Under the pieces are notes generated by a model, which saw only the letters and a program-made list of their open reading frames with translations, ran no database searches and had not been told where the DNA came from. Both the position numbers and the translations under genes were made by a program. A DNA stretch of 64,000 nt from Pseudoalteromonas sp. H105 (GTDB taxonomy: Bacteria > Pseudomonadota > Gammaproteobacteria > Enterobacterales > Alteromonadaceae), in NCBI RefSeq assembly GCF_001469215.1, contig NZ_LOFH01000005.1, positions 186,001 through 250,000 of the forward strand, read 5' to 3'. Shown here in pieces: positions 48,496 through 57,657 of the stretch (within the stretch, counting starts at the first letter, position 1; every line of letters begins with the position of its first letter).

Positions 48496-48876
48496 ATGAA
48501 AAACATCTTTGGTATTTGCATATTAAGTAGCACTTTGTTATTGGGATGTGCTGCATCAGCTGATAAGCCCACGCCCAAATTACAACATGCACTATTAAAA
48601 GAGCCGCAAAGCGAATTAATTGCGCAAGGTATAGCACGGCTAATGCGCAGTAATGCCATTGCCGTCTCTGAAGATGTATTTATGACAGGTAGTGTTATGG
48701 TTGTTGATAATGCCTCTAAAACAGACTCTTTAGGCAGCCCAATTATGGGCAAACAACTGAACATGCCCGATAAATTTGAATTGCTGATTAAAGGTAATAC
48801 CTGCTTTGTTCGTCATTTAGATAGTAAAGCAACTGAGTCATTGCCTGGCGTAAAATGTAAAATAAACAACGGATAA
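48496..48876 (+). CDS. Small hypothetical lipoprotein
   Basis: 126 aa from ATG 48496; ATG 48481, overlapping the S41 stop region, would give 131 aa. MKNIFGICILSSTLLLGC is a lipoprotein signal with Cys18. Two further Cys near the C-terminus (CFVRHL and VKCKI) could form a disulfide. Not recognised. It is translationally linked to the S41 peptidase gene and so may be its partner or substrate. Confidence 0.75.
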   Translation: MKNIFGICILSSTLLLGCAASADKPTPKLQHALLKEPQSELIAQGIARLMRSNAIAVSEDVFMTGSVMVVDNASKTDSLGSPIMGKQLNMPDKFELLIKGNTCFVRHLDSKATESLPGVKCKINNG

Positions 48877-48879
48877 ATA

Positions 48880-48908
48880 TTAAAAAAGCCCTAACCGGGC
48901 TTTTTTAA
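48880..48908. terminator. Bidirectional terminator (lipoprotein / dehydratase)
   Basis: AAAAAAGCCC, loop TAACC, GGGCTTTTTT: symmetric A and T flanks between converging genes. Confidence 0.88.
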
Positions 48909-48928
48909 TGTTAGGTACAATGCAGTGA

Positions 48929-50104
48929 CTACTTAATTTCTACGCGTTGTGAGCGCATGACAATCTCATCGTTTAGCTCAATGCCCAAACCTGGTTCTTC
49001 TGATACTTCAAAGAAGCCATTCTTTGGCTGTGGATCTTGTAAGCATAATTCGCGGTTCCACTTTTTGATTGCATAAGTGTGATGCTCATGGATTAAGAAG
49101 TTAGGAATAGCCGTTTCTAAGTGCAATGACGCAGCTGTCGCAACCGGGCCGCCACACACGTGCGCTTGAATACGCACATCAAAAATATCAGCGTAATCAC
49201 ACACTTTTTTAGTCTCAGTAAAGCCGCCGCATAAACCGATATCAGGTTGAAGAACGTCAATACTTTGATCTTCAAGGTATGGTCGCACACCCCAACGGTT
49301 ATATAAACGTTCACCACCAGCGATTGGTACGGCAACTTTATCGGCCACTTTTGCATGTAGTGAATGATTTAAGTAGTTAACTGGCTCTTCGTAATACATA
49401 CAATCAAACTCTTCAGCAATCTCACCAATTTGAATAGCAGATGTTGCCCCCGGCAAACTGTGGCATTCAAAAATAATATCGACTTCGTCACCTACTGCTT
49501 CTCGAATTGCTTGCATGCGCGCACGGTAAAGCTTCATTTCAGCACGTGAAATGATCTTCGTGCGGTCATAGTAGGTGTTACCGTCTTTATCATATTGGAT
49601 TGGGTCAACTTTTACTGCATCGTAACCTTCCGCAATCGCTTTTAAAGCGGCTTCTGCGTATTCTTGCGGTTGTACAAGCGCTTTAAATTCACTATCCCAA
49701 TCAAACTGTAATTGTGAGGCATACGTACGTAGTTTATCGTTAACTTTACCACCGAGTAGCTGGTAAACAGGTAAACCAAGTGCTTTACCTTTAATGTCCC
49801 ACAGTGCAGTATCAATCGCACTCATTGCTGCATACACAACCGGGCCTCCGCCTAATCCCCAAAAACTTTCACGTAACATGCGGGACCAAAGTTTTTCAGT
49901 TTGAAATGGGTCATGGCCAATTAAAAACGCATCCGCCATTTCTTTAATCATTGCTGCAGCGGCACTGTGCCCTAAATCATAAGCTAATCCAGCCTCACCA
50001 ACGCCGCTAATACCTTCATCGGTATGAATACGAACAAATACAGGTGTCCATGCTGGACGTTCTGGACAGTGAATATCAAACACTTCAACGCGATTTACTT
50101 TCAT
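48929..50104 (-). CDS. Mandelate racemase/muconate lactonizing-type sugar-acid dehydratase (enolase superfamily)
   Basis: 391 aa. The N-terminal capping domain and C-terminal barrel carry the superfamily residues: KVD (165-167), metal ligands E213 in FECHS, E239 or E240 in YYEEP and E265 in GGERLY, and the acid/base H315 in AHVCGGP. Layout resembles D-galactonate, D-mannonate or L-fuconate dehydratases. It is divided by 9 bp from the class II aldolase gene upstream. The substrate cannot be fixed from sequence. Confidence 0.87.
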   Translation of the reverse strand: MKVNRVEVFDIHCPERPAWTPVFVRIHTDEGISGVGEAGLAYDLGHSAAAAMIKEMADAFLIGHDPFQTEKLWSRMLRESFWGLGGGPVVYAAMSAIDTALWDIKGKALGLPVYQLLGGKVNDKLRTYASQLQFDWDSEFKALVQPQEYAEAALKAIAEGYDAVKVDPIQYDKDGNTYYDRTKIISRAEMKLYRARMQAIREAVGDEVDIIFECHSLPGATSAIQIGEIAEEFDCMYYEEPVNYLNHSLHAKVADKVAVPIAGGERLYNRWGVRPYLEDQSIDVLQPDIGLCGGFTETKKVCDYADIFDVRIQAHVCGGPVATAASLHLETAIPNFLIHEHHTYAIKKWNRELCLQDPQPKNGFFEVSEEPGLGIELNDEIVMRSQRVEIK

Positions 50105-50113
50105 GGGAATTCC

Positions 50114-50881
50114 TTAGTTAGCAAAATTTGGATCTAGGCGATAGGCTTTACGTAACATGGCAGGCCAAGCTAATTGCCCGCCGGTGCTACCACTATGAAC
50201 AACATTAGCTTGATTATAAATATTATCGATAATGGCTTGCGGTATTGGCGTAACTTCTTCGCCACTTGCTTGCAAAGATAACTGTATTTCACAGGCGCGT
50301 TGCAAATCGTAAAAACGCATAAAGGCATCGCCTACAGTTGGACCAACGGTAAGCCCGCCATGGTTTAATAGCAACATATGGTTTGTGTTGCCTAAATCAT
50401 TTTGAAGGCGTGTTTTCTCATCGTCATTGACTGCCAAGCCTTCATAGCCGTGATACGACAACGAGGGTAATGAAAACATAGAATATTGGCTCAGTGGCAG
50501 TAAGCCATTTTTTTGCGTTGCAACAGCAATGGTTTCTTTTGTGTGTAAATGAATCACGCAATGTGCATCATCACGCACTTCATGGATTGCACTGTGAATA
50601 GTGAAGCCAGCAGGGTTAATCTTAAAAGGTGTATCATCTAAAATATTTCCTTTTAAATCCACTTTAACCAAATTTGATGCTGTCACCTCGTCAAATGTGA
50701 GGCCAAACGCATTAACTAAATAATGATCGGTACCAGGTAAACGGGCCGACAGGTGCGTGTATATTAAATCACCCCAACGAAAGTGCTCCACTAACCGGTA
50801 GCACGCGGCTAAATCAACGCGTAGCTGCCATTCTTCAGCTGACACTTTGTTTTTTAAACTAAGTTGTGGTAACTCAAACAT
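50114..50881 (-). CDS. Class II aldolase/adducin-family protein
   Basis: 255 aa. Zinc-binding His pair in VIHLHTKET and a third in LNHGGLTVG; N-terminal LVEHFRWGDLIYTHLSARLP is typical of class II aldolase/adducin family proteins. Members are aldolases or dehydratase-like enzymes for sugar-phosphate or keto-acid compounds. First gene of a two-gene operon with the dehydratase; a 100-bp gap with a terminator separates it from the cytochrome gene upstream. Confidence 0.87.
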   Translation of the reverse strand: MFELPQLSLKNKVSAEEWQLRVDLAACYRLVEHFRWGDLIYTHLSARLPGTDHYLVNAFGLTFDEVTASNLVKVDLKGNILDDTPFKINPAGFTIHSAIHEVRDDAHCVIHLHTKETIAVATQKNGLLPLSQYSMFSLPSLSYHGYEGLAVNDDEKTRLQNDLGNTNHMLLLNHGGLTVGPTVGDAFMRFYDLQRACEIQLSLQASGEEVTPIPQAIIDNIYNQANVVHSGSTGGQLAWPAMLRKAYRLDPNFAN

Positions 50882-50970
50882 ATCGATCCCTTTTTAAACG
50901 TGTAACAACACGAAATAGATGTATAGAAGTCTAAAGTAGAGTGAGGTGATGATCAATCTCTTTTAAAACA

Positions 50971-51001
50971 AAACAGCCACACCAAATTGGTGTGGCTGTT
51001 T
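50971..51001 (-). terminator. Strong terminator, perfect 15-bp stem
   Basis: AAACAGCCACACCAA and its perfect reverse complement separated by a single A. On the minus strand it is followed by TGTTTT, so it most likely ends the cytochrome c transcript. It may also block read-through from the right. Confidence 0.85.
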
Positions 51002-51037
51002 ATTCACCCGCTTAATAAACCAGCGAGATCAGTAAAA

Positions 51038-51361
51038 CTATTTTACATTAGATAAGTAGTCTGCAATTGCAGCTAATTCTTCATCAGAAATACTTGCAAC
51101 CATGCCTTTCATAACCATGCTCATACCATTTGCACGCGCACCTGACTTAATGTCTTTCATTTGTGCAAGTAAGTACTCTTTGTTTTGACCATTTAGCTTA
51201 GGATACATTGCCATGATAGGTGATTTACCTTCAGCGCCATGACATGTCTGACAGTTTTTAGCGGTATAAAGCGCTTCGCCATCCGCAGCCATTGTTGAAA
51301 ATGAAGCACTTGCAGCAACAGCAAGGCTTGCCCCTAAAAGTAGTGTTTTTATCTTGCTCAT
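51038..51361 (-). CDS. Periplasmic class I c-type cytochrome (c553-like)
   Basis: 107 aa with a signal peptide to about residue 25 (AVAASASFSTMAA). Single haem site CQTCH (C37, C40, H41), Met ligand candidates around 80-87 (NGMSMVMKGM). Size and the YLSNVK end match small soluble monohaem electron carriers. Partner oxidase not visible in the window. Confidence 0.92.
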   Translation of the reverse strand: MSKIKTLLLGASLAVAASASFSTMAADGEALYTAKNCQTCHGAEGKSPIMAMYPKLNGQNKEYLLAQMKDIKSGARANGMSMVMKGMVASISDEELAAIADYLSNVK

Positions 51362-51561
51362 TATATTTTCTCTTCTTTTTAACGGTTTAGAAATCTATCC
51401 AGTTAAGTGTAGACCATGCACACTGGCTTGCTAATTTTACGTAAATTATGCACAACACAGATCACTGACACTCCATGGGTATACTTTACCGGTTGTACCA
51501 ATAATAGTTAAACATAGCCTGTTGCGTAAATTAAAGTGCAACTTATACCCAACAAGGTTAT

Positions 51562-52101
51562 CTACCACACAAGATCATCCGGCACTTCAAAATCAGCATA
51601 TGGGTCATTATCGTCTTTGTCTTTATCTTCTGGCTCAACATGGAATACGATGTACTTCTCATCAACCTCAGCCACTTTGCGGGCAGGTTCATCTTCCAGT
51701 ACATAAAATTGCCCTTCAAGCACACAAATTGCTAAACGCCCGCCTGATAATGCTTTTTGTGTTTTCTCATTTACATCAAGTTCTTTTACTTTATTTTCAT
51801 AGGTAAAATTAAAGGTACGTTCACCTCGGATTGCATCTTGGTTATTATGCTCTAAGATTTGTTTTACACGTGCAACTTGTTCACGCTGCTTTAAATCACC
51901 TTGGCGAGCTTGGTTGAGCTCTTCAGCTTTCTTTTGCTGCTCTAACTTTGTTTGTTGAATGTGTTTTTGCAGATCACTGGGGTTACTGGTCGCCCCTTTC
52001 TTTTGTTTTTTTTGCTGCTTTCGTTTCTCACTTTTTGCCACTTTTGCTTTGTGCGACGTTGTTAACCCTGCCTGAAGTAATTGGTCTTGTAATGAACCCA
52101 T
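51562..52101 (-). CDS. DUF2058 family protein (YaiL-like)
   Basis: 179 aa, highly basic N-terminal half (KAKVAKSEKRKQQKKQKKG) and acidic C-terminal end (DKDDNDPYADFEVPDD). Begins MGSLQDQLLQAGLT, the DUF2058/YaiL signature. Proposed to associate with nucleoprotein or ribosome, but function is not settled. A 200-bp gap before it to the cytochrome shows nothing. Confidence 0.9.
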   Translation of the reverse strand: MGSLQDQLLQAGLTTSHKAKVAKSEKRKQQKKQKKGATSNPSDLQKHIQQTKLEQQKKAEELNQARQGDLKQREQVARVKQILEHNNQDAIRGERTFNFTYENKVKELDVNEKTQKALSGGRLAICVLEGQFYVLEDEPARKVAEVDEKYIVFHVEPEDKDKDDNDPYADFEVPDDLVW

Positions 52102-52145
52102 TGTCTTGTTCCATGAAAAACTGATATTAGAATTATTTTATACCG

Positions 52146-52172
52146 ATACCCACCACACCTCAAGATACGAGT
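52146..52172. repeat. Short dispersed repeat, copy 2 (27 bp)
   Basis: Matches 41297-41323 at 21 of 27 positions, including the block AAGATACGAGT. It is in the otherwise featureless 275-bp gap between the DUF2058 gene and the MFS gene. Confidence 0.4.
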
Positions 52173-52376
52173 AGTGCTAGAGCTCAACCAATTTTACTAA
52201 TTCATTAATTAGGCTATGACTTAGTGTTGTAATGTAGCAAAGCACACAATGTAAAACCTGACTTAGCGCAAAAGGATTGTATTTCTTTACCCAAAATAAT
52301 GCCTTAAATTAACTATTGCAATTGATTTAATGGCAACTAAGCGTAAGCTATCTGCTTTTGCTGTTAGGCTAAATGA

Positions 52377-53519
52377 ATGCGTATTTTTCATTTATTACTG
52401 TGCTCATTATTTATCTTTTTTGTTTTATATGCACCCCAACCACTTTTAGGGTTATTTGCAGCCCAATTTTCAGTAAGCCCTGCCACGGCAGGCAGCTTGA
52501 TGACGGCTACAATGGTGCCATTGGCAATCGCACCGCTTATTTATGGTTTGATACTCGCCAAACATAATCCACTGCAAATTTTACGTTATGCGATGCTTGG
52601 GCTTGCACTCAGCTGTATTGTGTTTACCCTAGCGCCAAGTTTTGAGCTGCTTTTACTCATTCGCTTTATTCAGGGATTGATACTGCCAGCAGCCCTTACA
52701 GCTATGACAACCTATGTCGGCATGTCATATAAAGCAGATTGTTTACAGAAAAAGATGAGCATGTATATCGGGAGCACAATTGCCGGTGGGTATTTTGGTC
52801 GGGTGCTCGCCGCCGTATTTGCTGACTTATGGCACTGGCAAAGCTTCTACTACATAATCGCCATTGGCTTGATAGCACTGTCGTTAACAATAGATAAACA
52901 CACACATCAACCGATGATAAAACCGCAATCCCCGCTTAGTTATTTAAAACAATTGGCAACTGCTCCTATATTAAGGCTTTATGGCGCAGTTTTTTGTATG
53001 TTTTTTTGCTTTGCAGCCTTGCTGAATTACCTTCCATTTATTTTACAAGACACCTTCTTAATAACCAATACTCGCGATATTGGCTTTGTCTACAGTGGCT
53101 ATTTACTAGGAGCGTTAGCATCTATGACGACGCCTTGGCTATTGAAACACAGCCGTTCTGCATGGCATTTACTCTGTGGTGTATTTGCCTTTTATTGCGT
53201 CACTATTATGTTACTTATGAGCATTGAATTGGTTCTATTCTTAATTGCTTTTACCGGATTTTGTGCGGCCATGTTTATGATCCACTCTACCGCAGCCCCT
53301 TTGGTTAATAAAATAAGCATGGCACCAGCCAGTGTGACGAATGGTGGCTATGTGTCATTTTATTATAGCGGAGGGGCGTTGGGCTCCTTTGTGCCAGGAT
53401 TGGTGTATCAGCAATACGGACACACGGCGTTTATGGCGTCGCTTTTATTGGTGTGTGTTTGCGGGTTTATGTTAGTTTTATGTGGCTATCTTGCAGGTAA
53501 AAAAGCCACTTTAGGCTGA
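52377..53519 (+). CDS. Major facilitator superfamily transporter
   Basis: 380 aa, about twelve hydrophobic segments. An opening TM with FVLYAPQPLLGLFAAQFSVSPATAGSL and the following MTATMVPLAIAPLIYG resemble YnfM-type drug/arabinose exporters of the MFS. A frame at 52373 is a shadow with no membrane character. The last 34 bp overlap the convergent ProX-like gene. Substrate unknown. Confidence 0.85.
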   Translation: MRIFHLLLCSLFIFFVLYAPQPLLGLFAAQFSVSPATAGSLMTATMVPLAIAPLIYGLILAKHNPLQILRYAMLGLALSCIVFTLAPSFELLLLIRFIQGLILPAALTAMTTYVGMSYKADCLQKKMSMYIGSTIAGGYFGRVLAAVFADLWHWQSFYYIIAIGLIALSLTIDKHTHQPMIKPQSPLSYLKQLATAPILRLYGAVFCMFFCFAALLNYLPFILQDTFLITNTRDIGFVYSGYLLGALASMTTPWLLKHSRSAWHLLCGVFAFYCVTIMLLMSIELVLFLIAFTGFCAAMFMIHSTAAPLVNKISMAPASVTNGGYVSFYYSGGALGSFVPGLVYQQYGHTAFMASLLLVCVCGFMLVLCGYLAGKKATLG

Positions 53520-53986
53520 TGCCCTGTACTAGTAAAAAAGCGTTCTAGGTCACTTTTACTCACAATCCACGTTTGCGTGTTTTCAAATGGATGACAATGG
53601 AATAAGTCGCCAAACCAAATATCTTGATCCAGCCACACAGTGACATTATTTTGCTTATCATTCATTAACGCTAACATTGAAACGCAACCGGGGGCGACCT
53701 TTAAATAGCGTGCTAAGCGCTCATCTGATGCAAACCCTAGGCGGGATAACCCCTGATATTTAGCTAACGCTTTCAAATCTAATTGTTTATCGTGTGCAGT
53801 GATCACTAAAAAATGATTTTTCCCTTCATTATCACGTAAGAATAAATTCTTTAAACGAGTACCTGGTCTTTCGACTGATAGCATGTCTGCATCCAAACTG
53901 CTATGTAATGGGGGATGTTCTATTACATCATAATCAATATTTAAATGCGTAAGATACGCAGCCAGTTTGTTTTTATCTGCCAACAT
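53486..53986 (-). CDS. YbaK/ProX-type aminoacyl-tRNA deacylase
   Basis: 166 aa, YbaK/EbsC domain: N-terminal LNIDYDVIEHPPLHS, then KNLFLRDNEGKNHFLVITAHDKQLDLK typical of the free-standing ProXp/PrdX subfamily that hydrolyses mischarged tRNA-Pro (Ala-tRNA-Pro). The 3' end overlaps the MFS gene by 34 bp on the opposite strand. It directly abuts the small lipoprotein gene upstream. Confidence 0.87.
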   Translation of the reverse strand: MLADKNKLAAYLTHLNIDYDVIEHPPLHSSLDADMLSVERPGTRLKNLFLRDNEGKNHFLVITAHDKQLDLKALAKYQGLSRLGFASDERLARYLKVAPGCVSMLALMNDKQNNVTVWLDQDIWFGDLFHCHPFENTQTWIVSKSDLERFFTSTGHQPKVAFLPAR

Positions 53987-54373
53987 TTATAAACAACGCC
54001 CTCTTAACTGAACACTTAAATCACGCCAAACAACATCATCAATTTCATACTTGTCAGGGCAATATTGCTGTTGATCTAATTCAGTTTTTAACATTGCTAC
54101 GGCTTGATTTTCCAGCTCTAGTTTTAAGCTATTTGATTCTTCAAAATACTCTTGTTCAGCAAATTTCTTAAATTCACTGCGCGTTAAAGGCCGATCAACA
54201 TTACGACTTTTTCGACTGTTTGCCTTTACCGATACAACATAGGCAAAGATTTTATTTCCTTGGTCATCTAACTTTTTGTACAGTTGCTTATTATTAATTT
54301 CAAACGGCGTATCTTGTTGCGGGCTTACACAACCGAATAGGAACAGGACTAACACCCAGGTATATTTTGTCAT
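53987..54373 (-). CDS. Small hypothetical lipoprotein
   Basis: 128 aa; LFLFGCVS lipobox with Cys15. The mature part is charged, with a Cys pair (YCPDK, GRCL) near the end. Family not recognised. It ends immediately before the YbaK-type gene (adjacent stop/start), so the two are probably cotranscribed. Confidence 0.72.
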   Translation of the reverse strand: MTKYTWVLVLFLFGCVSPQQDTPFEINNKQLYKKLDDQGNKIFAYVVSVKANSRKSRNVDRPLTRSEFKKFAEQEYFEESNSLKLELENQAVAMLKTELDQQQYCPDKYEIDDVVWRDLSVQLRGRCL

Positions 54374-54402
54374 TTTAGTGTCTATCTGTTTTTTATTAGT
54401 CG

Positions 54403-54703
54403 CTAGGGTCTGTTGACCTTTGCGAATTAATATTAGTTCAAACTAAGAGCAATTTAATCGGAGCACGAGGTTTGCGACCGTGCGGGCGAAGTAAAAACCG
54501 AAAGAAGCTTCTGCATCCTGCTTACGCTCCTTCCACCATATATACGCAACAAAGTTGCCCTAAGCAGAACACACCAGGCAACGCCTGTTTGGCATTGCTT
54601 TATCGCCTATATATGGGGAAAAACCACACAAGACAGAGATCACCTTGCCTACATACCAACCATATTGCTGTAAATTCAACCTTGAAAGGTTAACTGATCC
54701 TAG
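54403..54703. mobile_element. MITE-like element with imperfect 19-bp terminal inverted repeats
   Basis: CTAGGGTCTGTTGACCTTT at the left end and an inverted copy at the right end (54685-54703) match at 16 of 19 positions. If CTAG is the target duplication, the termini become GGTCTGTT and GATCAGTT types. The 300-bp inside has no transposase ORF but has nested inverted repeats: 54536-54547 with 54605-54616 (11 of 12) enclosing a CAGGC-AAC-GCCTG hairpin (54575-54587). It lies between a lipoprotein gene and tRNA-Ala. The call is based on structure only. Confidence 0.6.
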
Positions 54704-54755
54704 TCTACCAAAAAATCGTTGCTTGCGTGAATTTCCATAAAAAATTAAAAAAAAC

Positions 54756-54784
54756 TTGACCAACTCTATAAATCTCATTAAAGT
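54756..54784 (+). promoter_or_regulatory. Promoter of tRNA-Ala
   Basis: TTGACC (54756-54761), 17-bp spacer, TAAAGT (54779-54784), followed by a GC-rich stretch (GTCCCGC) at the expected start site, as in stringently controlled stable-RNA promoters. Starts about 50 bp upstream of the tRNA. Confidence 0.72.
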
Positions 54785-54841
54785 TCGTCCCGCTTGAAAG
54801 GGAAACTCAAGTAAGTTGTAAGATTTACAGCTTAGGAATGT

Positions 54842-54917
54842 GGGGCTATAGCTCAGCTGGGAGAGCGCCTGCCTTGCACGCAGGAGGTCAGCAGTTCGAT
54901 CCTGCTTAGCTCCACCA
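54842..54917 (+). tRNA. tRNA-Ala (TGC)
   Basis: 76 nt with all arms. The acceptor pairs GGGGCTA with TAGCTCC (one G-T pair), D-arm GCTCAGCTGG, the anticodon stem CCTGC/GCAGG holds loop CTTGCAC giving anticodon TGC, the T-arm has GTTCGATC, and the 3' CCA is encoded. Solitary, not in an rRNA operon. Confidence 0.98.
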
Positions 54918-55077
54918 CTTTCCTACTCATTTCAAAAACACTTCTAATGTCATCTTTCTATTGAAAATTTCTTTCTGAAAAATTATTTTTATATTCTAAT
55001 TTACCTAACGACAAAAAAATCGGCTTCAACATGTGTCAAAACCGATCTCGTTTCATATATGTAGCTATTTTTACTGC

Positions 55078-56325
55078 TTATTCGCGAACTTGACCTTCAC
55101 CATTCACTAAATACTTTTCAGTTGTTAATGATTCTAGACCCATAGGTCCATAAGCATGTAATTTCGATGTCGCTATGCCTATCTCTGCACCAAGACCAAG
55201 CTGCGAGCCATCTGAAAAGCGCGATGACGCATTAACCATGACAACAGAGGCATCTACACTACGTTGGAATAACACAGCAGCATCTTGATTTTTAGTGCAA
55301 ATCACTTCAGTGTGATTCGATCCAAACTGAGCGATGTGTTCAATAGCACCCGCAAAGTCAGGCACAACGCGAATAGCGATTTCTAAATCAAGGTATTCTT
55401 CACCAAATTCGTCTTCAGTAAGTACCGTTGCATTATCAAAATAACGAGCAGCTTGGCTATCAGCATTAATTTTAACCCCTTCTTGGCGAAGGACGACTGC
55501 ACATAAGTTTAAAAACTCATCGGCAATATCTTGATGAACAACTAAGCCTTCTAACGCATTACATACACCAGTACGCTGTGTTTTGCCATTAAGCAACAAA
55601 TTAATTGCAACTTCTAAATCAGCGTCTTTATCTACATATAAGTGACACACACCTTTAAAATGCTGAATGACAGGAATAGTGCTGTTATCTGTAACAAAAT
55701 TGATAAGGCCTTCGCCGCCGCGTGGGATAATTAAATCGATACTTTCTCTCTGTTGCATTAACTCCATTAATAATCCACGGTCAGGATCTGGAATAACAGA
55801 AATAAGTGCAGCGGGTAAATCGTTATTTTTTAATACCTGATGCATTACATTGGCAATGGCTTGTGAGCTTTTAAGCGCTTCTTTACCGCCGCGTAAAATA
55901 ACACCATTTCCTGATTTAAAACACAATGCACCAGCATCCGCCGTCACATTAGGGCGTGCTTCATAAATCATACATACCACACCTAAAGGGACTCGCATTT
56001 TACGAATTTTAATGCCATTCGGTCGTTCTGTAATATCACGTAATTGACCAACAGGATCATCAAGAGAAACGATCACTTCAATTCCCTCAGCCATGGCTTC
56101 AATACGCTCAGCGTTAAGCGTTAAGCGGTCAATCATCGAAGCGGGCAGATTATTGTCGCGAGCTGCAGCCAGATCACTTTCATTCTCTTTAATAATAAAT
56201 GCTTTTTGCTCACGCAATGCACCGGCCATTTCCAGTAATACACGGTTTTTAGTCTCGGTATCGAGTAAAGCTAACTGATGTGCAGCTTTTGCCGCCTGGC
56301 GTGAAATATCCGTAATTAAACTCAT
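55078..56325 (-). CDS. proA: Gamma-glutamyl phosphate reductase
   Basis: 415 aa aldehyde-dehydrogenase-fold enzyme; reduces gamma-glutamyl phosphate to glutamate semialdehyde with NADPH, second step of proline synthesis. N-terminus [45 protein letters not shown] (family signature), catalytic-Cys region [10 protein letters not shown], and the C-terminal [20 protein letters not shown]. Overlaps proB by 4 bp (ATGA). Confidence 0.97.
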   Translation of the reverse strand: [415 protein letters not shown]

Positions 56326-57428
56326 GACTTCTCCAATAATGCGATATCTTTCTCTGAAATAACTGGGCCAATCGAATCTTGCATCTTATCGCTAAATTCG
56401 CTTTGTTCGTTATCGGCTATAAAATTTAATAAACAGCTGCTGTAATTCGCTGTTGCTTTTGCTAAACGTGTACCATCGTTACTGCGAACTAAAATGGTAT
56501 CACCGATCGCGAATTCACCATGCACAGCCACAATTTCGTCACCGCGGATACACCCGGTTTCACCCTCAACAGATTCGTCAAATGAACCTTCAACCACAAC
56601 TTCACCTTGTTCATTCGCTGTATGAGTCATCCAATGCACAGCTTCTTGCATCGGTTTTTCATAAGGCAAAAAGATAGTGCCTGGGTTAATGCCTTCGAGT
56701 AACTGGTTAAATGTTTGTTCTTTGAAACCATTAATGATGTATGTCGTTATACCATGCGATGTTGCTTTTTCTGCCGCTTCTATCTTTGTTTTCATACCAC
56801 CGGTACCCACTGCACTCGTCGCGCATCCAGCCATGGCATAAATTGACTCGTCGATAGCGTTTATTTCAGGCAGTAATACTGCATCGTCATGTAAATTAGG
56901 GTTTTTATTGTATAGTCCGTCAACATCCGAAAATATCATTAACGCATCAGCGTCTGCTGCGGCTGCGACCATGGCTGATAAATTATCGTTATCACCCACT
57001 TTCAAATCATCGGTAGTAACGGTGTCATTTTCATTCATGATGGGCAAAACACCATGGTCTAATAATGTGAACACTGTTTCACGGATACTTTCGTAACGTT
57101 CACGGTCACGCAAGTCACCGTGTGTTAATAAAATTTGCGCTGAAGGAAAGTCAAAGAAACGGTCCCACATTGCCATCATTTCTGTTTGACCCGCTGCTGC
57201 CATCGCTTTTTTCATGGCCACTGTGCGCTCTTGCTGAGCGGGGAATAGATGTGCACCGGCTGCCACTGAACCTGAAGAAACCAAAATCACTTCAATGCCT
57301 CGACTACGACAACGAACGATAAACTGTGCGATAGTTAGTAAATAACGAGAACGACAACCATCTTGGTCTGGGGCGATCAATGCGCTGCCCACTTTAAGTA
57401 CAATACGTCGCCAATTTAACTTTTGCAT
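56322..57428 (-). CDS. proB: Glutamate 5-kinase
   Basis: First step of proline synthesis; phosphorylates glutamate. 368 aa from ATG 57428, close to E. coli (367). Kinase domain starts MQKLNWRRIVLKVGSALIAPD with VSSGSVAAG and the NENDTVTTDDLKVGDNDNLSA substrate motif; a C-terminal PUA domain lies at about 275-355. The frame continues upstream to a GTG at 57488, but the family N-terminus starts at 57428. The SD is weak there (AAATACC), so a non-consensus initiation is likely. Feedback inhibition by proline is expected from the family. Confidence 0.94.
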   Translation of the reverse strand: MQKLNWRRIVLKVGSALIAPDQDGCRSRYLLTIAQFIVRCRSRGIEVILVSSGSVAAGAHLFPAQQERTVAMKKAMAAAGQTEMMAMWDRFFDFPSAQILLTHGDLRDRERYESIRETVFTLLDHGVLPIMNENDTVTTDDLKVGDNDNLSAMVAAAADADALMIFSDVDGLYNKNPNLHDDAVLLPEINAIDESIYAMAGCATSAVGTGGMKTKIEAAEKATSHGITTYIINGFKEQTFNQLLEGINPGTIFLPYEKPMQEAVHWMTHTANEQGEVVVEGSFDESVEGETGCIRGDEIVAVHGEFAIGDTILVRSNDGTRLAKATANYSSCLLNFIADNEQSEFSDKMQDSIGPVISEKDIALLEKS

Positions 57429-57657
57429 AAGGTATTTCAACTTTCCATTTAACTGTAACTTCTCAACGAGAAGTAAGAAAACAAACACTTAGCATTATTA
57501 CCAAGCTGCGAGTTTACAATTTGTATGTTCTTATACACTTTCTAGCACTCAGCAAAATACACCCATTTCTATACGAAATAGTGAAATTCAGATATAGCAT
57601 AACTTTTATCCAATCATTAGATTGAACGGTTATAAAGTAAAATAAAAAGTGTTGTTT

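Noticed and set aside
52373-52567. Alternative frame at the start of the MFS gene
   Set aside because: Different frame with no family similarity, while the frame from 52377 gives the complete MFS protein.
54472-54693. 73-codon frame inside the MITE-like element
   Set aside because: Basic, low-complexity product without a start signal, across nested inverted repeats; more likely a shadow of the element.
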